In this document: positions 29,660 through 37,414 of the stretch, piece after piece
How positions within the stretch are numbered: the first letter of the stretch is position 1
Layout of the letters: every line of letters begins with the position of its first letter
IMG/VR virus record: IMGVR_UViG_3300027777_000071
Coordinates: 1 to 38,634 of that record
Length of the DNA: 38,634 nt
DNA from: a virus
Direction: 5' to 3' (one strand)
Made by a program: the position numbers and the translations under genes
Notes under the pieces: generated by a model
Told to the model about the DNA's origin: nothing
What the model saw: the letters and a program-made list of their open reading frames with translations, nothing else
Database searches by the model: none

Positions 29660-32572
29660 ATGCCGACATTTCAAGAGTTGGGGGCGGCGCTCGCTAACGC
29701 GGACAAGGCAGGCGACACGGAGGGGGCCAAGGCTCTTGCCGGTGAAATGTCGCGCATGATGGCCGCGCCACAAGCTACCGTTTCGGGGGGCGTTCCCGTC
29801 GGTCGCCGGTCGTGGGCGGATGTGCCGGGCGAAGCTATTTCTAACATTGGGCCGTCGGCGTCCAAGTTTGGGCAGGGGCTGTACGAGGCCGTATCGCAAC
29901 CGCTGACCACGCTTGGCGGCGTGGCGGATCTTGCGGCGGGCGGTTTACGTAACCTTGCTCAATCCACCGCAGAAACAGCGCCAAACACCATATTTGGGCG
30001 TCTTTCACGCGGGCTTTTGGCTGTTGAAAATAACATTGGCGATAAAGCGGCGGCGGAACGCGCGTCTGAACTTGCGCGGTCTGTTGGCGGGCAGTACGCA
30101 GAAGAGTACGGTAACGAAGACGCTATCAAGAACAAGATTGCTACTGATCCCATTGGTTTTGCTTCCGATCTAAGCACACTAATGACCGGCGGGTCATTGG
30201 CAACGGCTAAACTTGCACCTAAAATGTCAAGCGTTTTGCGTACAGGTGCTATTGCTACTGATCCGTTGTCGCCTATTTTGTACGGAACACAAAAAGCCGC
30301 CAACGTAGTTGCAAAGTCAACGCCGTATGGCGCGCTAGCCCGAAGGATTGAGCCATACACATCGCCTGACCGTGTGGCCGCAAATGCGCTTATGGAGGCT
30401 GAAGATCCTAACAAGCTTATCGAAGCTTTGAAAGCTTCTAGAGGAATGCAGACAACGCCTGGCGCACCCACACCTACGATGGCGGAACGCGCTATAGCGG
30501 GGGGTCTTGAAAGCCCCACGATTGCCGGGCTGGAACAAGGGCTTGGCGCGGCTAGTCCTGAATTGGCACGCAAGACATTTGCAAACCAACAGCAAAAAAT
30601 TGCGGCGATACAAGGGCAGTTGCAGCGCATTGACGCCGATTTGGCGTCACGCGTAAACACAATCGCCCCTGAAACGGTTCAACTAAAGCAAGTGCGCGAT
30701 ACCCTACTGCGTGAATTGGCGGATGATCAAGCGGCGCTTAAAACTACATCGCAAGGGCTTGTGACCGCGCTTCCCGATGTAAGCCCCGCCGAGACCGGCA
30801 AAGTCATTGCCGCGCGCGCGCAAGAAGTTAAAAAAGGATTGAAGACCGAAGTGTCTACGCCATTTGAAAAAGCTAAAGAGCTTGCGGGTGGGGCTACAAC
30901 GGACATTTCTAACATCGTATCTGAAGCGGAACGCATCCTTGGCAAACCTCTATCGCAGATAGACCCCGCTACTGCGCCTGCAACTGCGCGTCTGTTGGCA
31001 GGTCTGCAAGGCCCGCCAACGCCTGGCGCATGGACGGAGCTTGCCCCCGGCGCAGGATTTCGTGAGGCGGCGGGGGCGCCTACCGCGCCTCGCGCCGATT
31101 TGGCTACGCTTGACGCGCTGCGCGAAGCCGTGAACGCAGACGTTAAAGCGGCAAAGCCTCTTTCAACTACAGACCCAACCCGCGCTCGCGAGCTTAGCAA
31201 TTTATATGATCTCAACAAAGCCATAAGCGCTGCGGTTAAAAATAGCGATGTGTTTTCGCCTGAAGTGAAAGCACTTCACGAGCAGGGTATGGAAACATTC
31301 AGGACCAAAACCGTTCCTCAAATTAAAACGGGGCCGGTCGTTGAGATATTCCGTACAACAAAAAAGAACGAGCCGGGGCTAATGCCCGACATAACGGTGT
31401 CTAAGTTTCTTGAGGCACCGACGCGCGCGGATCAATTTTTGACGACGTTCAAAGGCGATGCCGCAGCTTTAGACGCTATGAAGACCGGCGTGTTGAGCAA
31501 GTTTCGTAATCAGATAACAGACCCGCTTACGAAAACAGTCAAACTTGAGGATGCCGCTGTATTTCAACAAAAGTATGCCAAGCAGATAGACGCGCTTGAA
31601 AAAGGCGGCGTTGATGTTCGCGCGGCGATGGAAGCAACGTTGAAAGACGCGCAGACCGTCGAAAGAGGCATGAAGGATTTGGAGTTGGCGTCTAAGACGT
31701 TTAAGGGCGTTGAAGGAAAACCTTTGAGCGCGCAGGGTATCGTTGATCTGGCGCTGTCATCGCCGGTTCAAATGACTTTTGTGCAATCCAAACTCAAGGG
31801 ATCGCCAGGGGCTATGGACGCGCTGAAAGGCGAACTTACTGACCGCGCGGTCAAACTTATTCAAGCTAATGATCCTGAAAAGGCGCTTCAGTACCTGAAC
31901 GACAACGCCAAAACGTTGAAGATTGGGTTGAAAGACGGCAAGACCTTTGACGAACTAAAGCGCATGGCCGAATATCAGCGCGACGTTCGAGAAGTTGCCA
32001 AGGGAGCGCCGACAAGCGCGCTTTCTATGGAAATCAAATTGGCAAACACATTTACTCCGGCGGAATTGACGGATCTCACAGTTGTCGCCAACGATGTGAA
32101 GCGTATGCAGCAGATCGCGGAACTGACAAAAGGTGGTGGGGCTGAACGCGGTATCGCGGCAGATCTGGCAACAGAGCAAGCGCGTAAAATGGGCACGTCC
32201 ATTAAAGACGCGCCGCAATACTTTACGCCTGTGTACACCACCATTCGTAACCGTCTTGTAAAACTGGAAGAACGCGTCAACCGCAAAGCAGCGGTTGCGT
32301 TGCACAAAATGATGGTGGAAGACCCTGATAGCGCGATAGCGGCGCTTACAAAAGCGCAAGAACGCGTTGAGAAATCTAAAGGTTTTCAACCAAAGATGCC
32401 TCCAACCGCACCCACGTCTACGGCGGGCAACGTTATTACCGGGCCTCTTTCAGCCGAAGAACTACAGCAAAGCGGTTTGGAAGACATCGCAATCCCGCGT
32501 ATGCTTACGATTCGCAGAAGTAACAATTCGTTGTCATCTAGCCGCAACCAAAATTCGCTGGCAGGTCAATAA
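29660..32572 (+). CDS. Large internal virion / ejection protein
   Basis: The 970-residue, mostly helical protein starts directly after the transglycosylase gene. Its first about 200 residues include glycine/alanine segments ('SKFGQGLYEAVSQPLTTLGGVADLAAGGLRN') that could be membrane active. The rest is a long run of charged helices with coiled-coil character ('KIAAIQGQLQRIDADLASRVN', 'VKLEERVNRKAAVALHKMM'). Size, position and composition fit the largest ejection protein of P22- or T7-like phages; no enzyme motif seen. Confidence 0.8.
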   Translation: MPTFQELGAALANADKAGDTEGAKALAGEMSRMMAAPQATVSGGVPVGRRSWADVPGEAISNIGPSASKFGQGLYEAVSQPLTTLGGVADLAAGGLRNLAQSTAETAPNTIFGRLSRGLLAVENNIGDKAAAERASELARSVGGQYAEEYGNEDAIKNKIATDPIGFASDLSTLMTGGSLATAKLAPKMSSVLRTGAIATDPLSPILYGTQKAANVVAKSTPYGALARRIEPYTSPDRVAANALMEAEDPNKLIEALKASRGMQTTPGAPTPTMAERAIAGGLESPTIAGLEQGLGAASPELARKTFANQQQKIAAIQGQLQRIDADLASRVNTIAPETVQLKQVRDTLLRELADDQAALKTTSQGLVTALPDVSPAETGKVIAARAQEVKKGLKTEVSTPFEKAKELAGGATTDISNIVSEAERILGKPLSQIDPATAPATARLLAGLQGPPTPGAWTELAPGAGFREAAGAPTAPRADLATLDALREAVNADVKAAKPLSTTDPTRARELSNLYDLNKAISAAVKNSDVFSPEVKALHEQGMETFRTKTVPQIKTGPVVEIFRTTKKNEPGLMPDITVSKFLEAPTRADQFLTTFKGDAAALDAMKTGVLSKFRNQITDPLTKTVKLEDAAVFQQKYAKQIDALEKGGVDVRAAMEATLKDAQTVERGMKDLELASKTFKGVEGKPLSAQGIVDLALSSPVQMTFVQSKLKGSPGAMDALKGELTDRAVKLIQANDPEKALQYLNDNAKTLKIGLKDGKTFDELKRMAEYQRDVREVAKGAPTSALSMEIKLANTFTPAELTDLTVVANDVKRMQQIAELTKGGGAERGIAADLATEQARKMGTSIKDAPQYFTPVYTTIRNRLVKLEERVNRKAAVALHKMMVEDPDSAIAALTKAQERVEKSKGFQPKMPPTAPTSTAGNVITGPLSAEELQQSGLEDIAIPRMLTIRRSNNSLSSSRNQNSLAGQ

Positions 32573-32805
32573 TGGATACGCAGAACATCCTGAACATGAT
32601 CAGCATTGCCGCGATTGGCGCGGGCGGTTGGTTTGCGCGCGAACTGTGGGGCGCGGTCAAAGAACTGAGATCAGATCTTCATGATCTAGAGGTAGACCTG
32701 CCTAAGTCTTACGTCCGCAAAGACGATTTGGACAAGCGCATGGACCACATCGAAGGCATGTTCCAGCGCATTTACGACAAGCTTGATGGAAAGGCCGACA
32801 AATGA
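32572..32805 (+). CDS. Small membrane-anchored lysis-cassette protein
   Basis: The 77-residue product has an N-terminal membrane segment (about 6-24, 'ILNMISIAAIGAGGWFA'), then a charged helix ('KELRSDLHDLEVDLPKSYVRKDDLDKRMDHIEGMFQRIYDKL'). It overlaps its neighbours (TAATG before, ATGA after) at the head of the holin-endolysin cassette. It could be an antiholin, a spanin-like or a pinholin-like protein; the sequence alone does not decide. Confidence 0.72.
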   Translation: MDTQNILNMISIAAIGAGGWFARELWGAVKELRSDLHDLEVDLPKSYVRKDDLDKRMDHIEGMFQRIYDKLDGKADK

Positions 32806-33191
32806 GCTTTGGAATTGACGACGCCATCGCGGCGGGCTTAAAGGTTCTCGACAAGTTTGTGCCTGATCCAGAGGCCAAGGCCAAAGCCGAAAGCGAACTG
32901 CGGTCAAGCCTCCAAGCTTGGGACAAGGCCCAGACGGATGTCAACGCCGTTGAGGCCGCCAATGCCAACGTGTTCGTGTCTGGCTGGCGTCCGTTCATTG
33001 GCTGGACATGCGGCTTGGCCTTGGCTTATCAGTATGTGCTGGCCCCCTTGGTCATGTGGGTCACGCTCACGATGGGCGTCCATCTGGCTGCGCCGCCTAA
33101 GCTTGACGACATGCTCTGGCAACTTGTGTTTGCCATGCTCGGCATGGGTGGCCTTCGCACTTTTGAGAAGATCAAGGGTGTGGCGCGGTGA
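32802..33191 (+). CDS. Holin, GTA 3TM family
   Basis: The 129-residue protein has an amphipathic N-terminal helix, then 'NVFVSGWRPFIGWTCGLALAYQYVLAPLVMW' and a further hydrophobic segment 'DMLWQLVFAMLGMGGLRTFEKIKG'. The 'SGWRPFIGW' signature is that of the holin family first defined in gene transfer agents of Alphaproteobacteria. It would form the inner-membrane lesions that release the endolysin. It overlaps the endolysin gene by GTGA. Confidence 0.9.
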   Translation: MSFGIDDAIAAGLKVLDKFVPDPEAKAKAESELRSSLQAWDKAQTDVNAVEAANANVFVSGWRPFIGWTCGLALAYQYVLAPLVMWVTLTMGVHLAAPPKLDDMLWQLVFAMLGMGGLRTFEKIKGVAR

Positions 33192-33697
33192 AAGAAAACT
33201 GGGATAGCAGCTTTGCCGCCGTCCTGAAGCATGAAGGCGGCTACGTCAATAATCCGCGTGACCCTGGTGGACGTACCAACCTCGGCGTTACGCAACGCGC
33301 TTGGGAAGCATATCTAAACCGTGATGTCACCGAGATTGAGATGCGCGGCCTGATGCCGGAGGCGGTGAAGCCCTTCTACAAAACCATGTACTGGGACAAG
33401 ATCAAGGGCGACCAGCTTCCGGCGGGCGTGGACTACGCGACGTATGATTTGGCCGTAAATTCTGGAACCCGCCGCGCCGCAAAATATCTTCAAGAAATTG
33501 CAGGTGTCTTTGCAGACGGCGTAATTGGCCCCAAATCATTAGAAGCTATCGCGGCTTGCGATCCCGCGCAGACCATTGATGCTCTCTGCGACATGCGGCT
33601 TGCCTTCCTTAAGCGGCTGACCACCTTTGACACGTTTGGCAAGGGTTGGAGCCGCCGCGTGGCCGAGGTCAAAGCCAAAGCCTCCGACATGGCCTAA
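33188..33697 (+). CDS. Endolysin, glycoside hydrolase 108 with peptidoglycan-binding domain
   Basis: The 169-residue product begins at GTG 33188. 'VLKHEGGYVNNPRDPGGRTNLGVTQ' contains the GH108 catalytic motif EGGY (Glu16). The second half ('VDYATYDLAVNSGTRRAAKYLQEIAG', 'DGVIGPKSLEAI') is the associated peptidoglycan-binding domain. It cleaves the glycan strand at lysis. No signal peptide is seen, so export depends on the holin just upstream. Its stop overlaps that of the convergent leftward gene by 4 bp. Confidence 0.94.
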   Translation: MKENWDSSFAAVLKHEGGYVNNPRDPGGRTNLGVTQRAWEAYLNRDVTEIEMRGLMPEAVKPFYKTMYWDKIKGDQLPAGVDYATYDLAVNSGTRRAAKYLQEIAGVFADGVIGPKSLEAIAACDPAQTIDALCDMRLAFLKRLTTFDTFGKGWSRRVAEVKAKASDMA

Positions 33698-33897
33698 GTG
33701 AGCGCCATCACCTCTGGCAGCGCCGCGCCACCAAGAATCTCTGCGCGCTCACGCGTCGCTCGCAACATTGTGTAGCGTTGATGCAGGCGAATCAGCACCG
33801 ATTGGCGCTGCTCGCCGTTGCGCTCGTCTTCCAACAGACGGCGGACGGCGTCCTCGTCCAGATCGGGAAGTGCCTTGTTGATCTCGCGCCAGTTCAT
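33694..33897 (-). CDS. Small helical protein of the SNF2/VRR-NUC operon
   Basis: The 67-residue product ('MNWREINKALPDLDEDAVRRLLEDERNGEQRQSVLIRLHQRYTMLRATRERAEI') is helical and charged. Short proteins of this type follow SNF2 helicases in phage replication modules; function unknown. The start overlaps the helicase stop (ATGA), so it is translationally coupled. Confidence 0.78.
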   Translation of the reverse strand: MNWREINKALPDLDEDAVRRLLEDERNGEQRQSVLIRLHQRYTMLRATRERAEILGGAALPEVMALT

Positions 33898-35234
33898 GCT
33901 GTCAGTTCCTCAAGTGCTATGTCAGAAATCGCGCGCTTGTCCTGAAGCGCAATCCATATCCGTTCGTCTATAGTTTTATTACAGATCAGCAAATAACACC
34001 AGACATCTTTGGTCTGACCGCCCCGGTGCAAGCGTCCTACTGTCTGTTCAAACAGTTCCAATGACCACGGCATGGACAGGAAGATGATCTTGCTGCCGCC
34101 AAATTGAAGGTTCAAACCGTGACCGGCAGACTTGGGGTGGATCAACAGCAGCTCGATCTCGCCCTTGTTCCAGCGTTCGATGGCGTTGAGATCGTCAATG
34201 GTGCGGGCGTGGGGATACCGGCGCAGCAACTCGGCCAGTTCCTCCTTGTAGTTGTAGACGATGATCGTGTTGTCGCGCTGGTTCTCGTTCAGGATCTCTT
34301 CGATCAGTTCAAACTTGTGCGACGAAAACCAAATGACCTTCTGTTTCATAGTGAACTTTCCCTTTTCCTCTGACGCTATCGTCTTGTTATCGTAGACAAA
34401 TCCTGACGCCATCTGCTGGAGCTTGTTCGTCACGGCGGCGGCGTTCGCCGCGATGATCCGGTCGTCGCCGTACTCCAGCACCAGGTCGCGCTTCATCTTT
34501 TCGTAGGGCTTGCGGTCAGGCATATCGCAGCGCATTTCCACAACATGTAGCTGTGGCAATTTGTCGCTGTATTCGCCTGGGTCCAGCACAAAGGTTGCCG
34601 GGCGGATGGCGTCCATGACCTGTTCCAGCGCGCCTTTGCGCGGTTGCCAGTCGCCAAAGTCACGGTTGATGCAGACAAAATACTTTTGGAGGAACGCGCC
34701 CTTGGCGCGGCCCAACAGCGTCTGGTCGATTACTTTGCATTGACCAAACACGTCTTCAAGCCCGTTGGATGTAAACGAGCCGGTCAGACCCCACCGGAAC
34801 GGGATCTTGTCGAGATGCGCCAAAAGCGCCTTGAAACGTTTGCCGCTGGGATTTTTAAGCCGCGTCAACTCGTCGAAAACAATGCCGTCAAAACCCGACA
34901 GATCCGGCAAGGATTGAACATTGTCGTAGTTGGTGACGACGATAGGCGCGGCGCTGTCAAACGCCGCTTGACGCTGCGCTGGCGTCCCAAGCGCAACGGC
35001 GATCTCGAAATCTGGAGCCCATTTCAGACGCTCGACCGGCCACACGTCCGTACAGACGCGCTTGGGGGCCAGCACCAGCCACCGCTTGACGTGGCCTTCC
35101 GCAACCATCTCGGTCATGGCCGTCAGCGTGATGGCCGTCTTGCCCGCGCCCACCGGGGCTAGGATCATGGCTCGGTTACGTTCGAATAGAAAATCAGCCG
35201 CTTCTTCTTGATAGGGTCGTAATGCGAGGCCCAT
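33894..35234 (-). CDS. SNF2-family DEAD/DEAH-box helicase / translocase
   Basis: The 446-residue protein starts at ATG 35234, after a strong GGAAGGGGTAGACGA site, and overlaps the VRR-NUC gene by 70 bp. This start keeps the 'RPYQEEAADFL' Q-like motif. Walker A is 'APVGAGKT' (26-33), motif II 'FDELTRLKN' (Asp121-Glu122) and motif III 'LTGSFTSN'. C-terminal motifs are 'GHGLNLQFGGSKIIFLSMPWSLELFEQTVGRLHRGGQTKDV' (motifs V and VI). It would move along duplex DNA or remodel protein-DNA complexes during phage replication or recombination. A later ATG at 35169 would lose the Q-like motif. Confidence 0.92.
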   Translation of the reverse strand: MGLALRPYQEEAADFLFERNRAMILAPVGAGKTAITLTAMTEMVAEGHVKRWLVLAPKRVCTDVWPVERLKWAPDFEIAVALGTPAQRQAAFDSAAPIVVTNYDNVQSLPDLSGFDGIVFDELTRLKNPSGKRFKALLAHLDKIPFRWGLTGSFTSNGLEDVFGQCKVIDQTLLGRAKGAFLQKYFVCINRDFGDWQPRKGALEQVMDAIRPATFVLDPGEYSDKLPQLHVVEMRCDMPDRKPYEKMKRDLVLEYGDDRIIAANAAAVTNKLQQMASGFVYDNKTIASEEKGKFTMKQKVIWFSSHKFELIEEILNENQRDNTIIVYNYKEELAELLRRYPHARTIDDLNAIERWNKGEIELLLIHPKSAGHGLNLQFGGSKIIFLSMPWSLELFEQTVGRLHRGGQTKDVWCYLLICNKTIDERIWIALQDKRAISDIALEELTA

Positions 35235-35488
35235 TCGTCTACCCCTTCCGTTGACCACAGGCAGGCATAGAGCTGCCCCAACCGCAGCATGTCCGCTGCG
35301 AATAACTTTTGAAGCGGCGCAAGACGCCCGCTCTTGGTTTTGAGTTCCACGAACCACGTCTCGCCGTTGGGCATACACGCAATCCGATCCGCCACACCGC
35401 GTTGCGTGGGCGACTTGAACTTGTAGGTGACGCCGCCCAGCGACTGGACGGCCCACACGAAATATCGTTCGATCTCGCTTTCTCTCAT
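35165..35488 (-). CDS. VRR-NUC domain nuclease
   Basis: The 107-residue protein is a stand-alone VRR-NUC domain: 'SEIERYFVWAVQSLGGVTYKFKSPTQRGVADRIACMPNGETWFVELKTKSGRLAPLQKLF'. The PD-(D/E)XK core is GVADR (Asp) and VELKTKSG (Glu, Lys), with Gln downstream. Such small enzymes resolve branched or flap DNA. It is the first gene of the leftward operon with the SNF2 helicase. The start at 35488 has no obvious Shine-Dalgarno site, so it may be leaderless or weakly translated. Confidence 0.92.
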   Translation of the reverse strand: MRESEIERYFVWAVQSLGGVTYKFKSPTQRGVADRIACMPNGETWFVELKTKSGRLAPLQKLFAADMLRLGQLYACLWSTEGVDEWASHYDPIKKKRLIFYSNVTEP

Positions 35489-35560
35489 AAAAAAATGTAT
35501 TGCATGTCCGTAAAAGAAAGTCTAGTGTCTGCGTTGTCAACACTCCACTGAGGTAATCTA
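35489..35560. promoter_or_regulatory. Divergent promoter region
   Basis: This 72-bp gap separates the leftward VRR-NUC gene and the rightward DUF2800 gene. A perfect TTGACA -35 hexamer is on the lower strand (35540-35535), with only a weak -10 (TCTTTT) 17 bp further. On the upper strand TTGCAT (35501-35506) and TAGTGT (35524-35529) form a weak pair. CTGAGG is the ribosome binding site for the gene at 35561. Confidence 0.4.
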
Positions 35561-36691
35561 ATGGCACAACATTCCACAATTGTCGGCGGTTCGACTGCCA
35601 AGCGCGTCATCAACTGCCCTGGCTCTGTAGCGCTCGTCGCCCAAATGCCGCCCAAGCCCTCCAGCGTCTACGCCGACACCGGCACCCTGCTGCACAACGT
35701 CATTGCTGACGTGCTGGATGGTAAGGCCACCGCGCAAGACTTCCTTGGTGTAGTCCATGCGGACGTGACGCTCGATCAAGATCTGATCGACAGCAAGCTG
35801 CTGCCCGCGTTGGCGGCGCTGAACGACATCGACCCTGATAGGCAGATGGAGTTTGAGACTGAGGTGTTAGTCGGGTTCGGCGATTTGCTGCCCGGCGTGT
35901 TCGGCTCGTCTGACATCGTTGGCCGCATCGGCGACACCGCCTACATTGTCGATTGGAAGTTTGGCGACGGTGTCACCGTCGATGTCGAAGAAAATCCACA
36001 GTTGATGTTCTACGCTGCTGCCGCCATGCGGACCCCCGCCGCGCAATGGGCGTTTGAAGGTGCGACTAAGGTGGAACTGGTCATCGTGCAGCCGCCATAT
36101 GTCAAGCGGTGGGAGACGACCCCGCGCCGCATCCAACTGTTTGAGAAGGAACTGATGCAAGCGGTGAAGATGGCCCAGCGTCCTGACGCACCGTTAGCGC
36201 AGGGTGACTGGTGTCGCTGGTGCGCGGGCAAGGCGATCTGCCCCATTATGACCGGCGCTGCTGACCGGGCAATGGTGTCCGCGCTGCAAAGCGTCGATGC
36301 TGCTGACGTGTCGCACCATCTCAAGATGGCGGACCAGTTGGAAAGCTGGATGAGGGAAGTGCGGGCGCTGGCGATGCAGACGCTGGAGGCTGGCTTGCCG
36401 GTACCCGGCTACAAGCTCGTCCCCAAGCGCGGCCTGCGCCAGTGGGTCGATGAAAACAAAGCCCTTGACGCGATGCGCGATATGGGGCTCGATGCTAAGG
36501 AATTGACGGAGACGAAATTGTTGAGCCCCGCGCAAGCCGAGAAGGTGCTGAAAAGGCACAAGTTCGCGCTGCCCGCAGATCACGTCGTCTCTGTCTCATC
36601 AGGCAACACGCTGGCAACCGAGGATGATCCTCGCCCGGCGGTGATGCAGATCGGCGCACAATTGTCCGCCGCTCTTGGTAAACTCGTCTAA
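35561..36691 (+). CDS. DUF2800 PD-(D/E)XK nuclease, Cas4/AddB-like
   Basis: The 376-residue product shows the DUF2800 pattern: 'GGSTAKRVINCPGSVAL' (Cys19), 'TGTLLHNVIADVL', 'GSSDIVG' (Asp118) and 'IVDWKFGDG' (Asp131, Lys133). 'NPQLMFYA' and 'WCRWCAGKAICP' follow. Cys19 and Cys218-x2-Cys221-x5-Cys227 have the spacing of the four-cysteine iron-sulfur cluster of Cas4/AddB exonucleases. It is probably a 5'-3' or end-processing nuclease in recombination-dependent replication, working with the DUF2815 protein encoded next. GAGG precedes the start. Confidence 0.9.
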   Translation: MAQHSTIVGGSTAKRVINCPGSVALVAQMPPKPSSVYADTGTLLHNVIADVLDGKATAQDFLGVVHADVTLDQDLIDSKLLPALAALNDIDPDRQMEFETEVLVGFGDLLPGVFGSSDIVGRIGDTAYIVDWKFGDGVTVDVEENPQLMFYAAAAMRTPAAQWAFEGATKVELVIVQPPYVKRWETTPRRIQLFEKELMQAVKMAQRPDAPLAQGDWCRWCAGKAICPIMTGAADRAMVSALQSVDAADVSHHLKMADQLESWMREVRALAMQTLEAGLPVPGYKLVPKRGLRQWVDENKALDAMRDMGLDAKELTETKLLSPAQAEKVLKRHKFALPADHVVSVSSGNTLATEDDPRPAVMQIGAQLSAALGKLV

Positions 36692-36703
36692 GGAGAAACA
36701 ATA

Positions 36704-37357
36704 ATGTCAAATCTCACAGTGTTCGGTGGTGCTAACCTTCCTTCCGTTTCGTCGCTTGCTTCCGGTTTGCGTTCGATCAACGCAGGCGTTCCTGACGGCG
36801 TAGGCTCTGTCATCCTCAAGATGGACAAGACCGGCCATTGGGTGTTCGGCGCGGAACAGACCGAGATCGACAATGATTCGTCTTGGGCCATCAACCCATT
36901 CAGTTTTGTCCACGGCTATATTGCTTGGGGCGAAGGTGAAGTTCTTGGGGAAAAGATGGTGTCAGTGCAACAGCCGCTGCCTGAGCTGGACGCTGCGCCG
37001 CCCGCCGCCAAGCGCGGTTGGGAAGTGCAGGTCGGCATGTCCCTAAAGTGCATGACTGGCGAGGACAAGGATCTGGAGGCCCGCTACACGGTTACGTCCG
37101 TGGGCGGCAAGAAGGCGGTGCAGCAGCTTGCGCTCGCCATCGCCGCCCAGGTCGATAAGGACCAAACCAAGCCGGTCCCGGTGGTGCGCCTTAAGAAGGA
37201 ACACTACATTCACAAGAGCTACGGTCGCATCTATACTCCCGTCTTTGAAGTGATCGAATGGGTCGGGATGGATGGTGAGGCTGCGGAAACCGAGGCGGCG
37301 GAAGCTGCGTCGGAAGATGCTCCTACTGAGTCGCGTCGCCGTCGTCGCAGCGCGTAA
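36704..37357 (+). CDS. DUF2815-like putative ssDNA-binding protein
   Basis: The 217-residue product lies between the DUF2800 nuclease and the DNA polymerase, the usual place for DUF2815 proteins. These have an OB-fold-like single-stranded DNA-binding core. Visible strands include 'GVGSVILKMDKTGHWVFGAE' and 'HKSYGRIYTPVFEVIEWVG'. The C-terminus has an acidic stretch ('EAAETEAAEAASEDAPTE') but ends in a basic 'SRRRRRSA', unlike the acidic tips of bacterial SSBs. TAAGGAGAAACAATA is an excellent ribosome binding site. Confidence 0.8.
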   Translation: MSNLTVFGGANLPSVSSLASGLRSINAGVPDGVGSVILKMDKTGHWVFGAEQTEIDNDSSWAINPFSFVHGYIAWGEGEVLGEKMVSVQQPLPELDAAPPAAKRGWEVQVGMSLKCMTGEDKDLEARYTVTSVGGKKAVQQLALAIAAQVDKDQTKPVPVVRLKKEHYIHKSYGRIYTPVFEVIEWVGMDGEAAETEAAEAASEDAPTESRRRRRSA

Positions 37358-37370
37358 GGAGGAGTGAACG

Positions 37371-37404
37371 CGGGCGTCAGCAGTCCTCCCCCTGCTGACG
37401 CCCG
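37371..37404 (+). promoter_or_regulatory. Strong hairpin in front of the DNA polymerase gene
   Basis: CGGGCGTCAGCAG (37371-37383), loop TCCTCCCC and CTGCTGACGCCCG (37392-37404) form a perfect 13-bp stem, followed by TTAGTATCTG and the polymerase ATG. No T run follows, so it is not a classical terminator. The only good Shine-Dalgarno (AGGAGGA, 37357-37363) is on the far side of the hairpin. The element may control polymerase translation or mRNA processing. Confidence 0.65.
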
Positions 37405-37414
37405 TTAGTATCTG

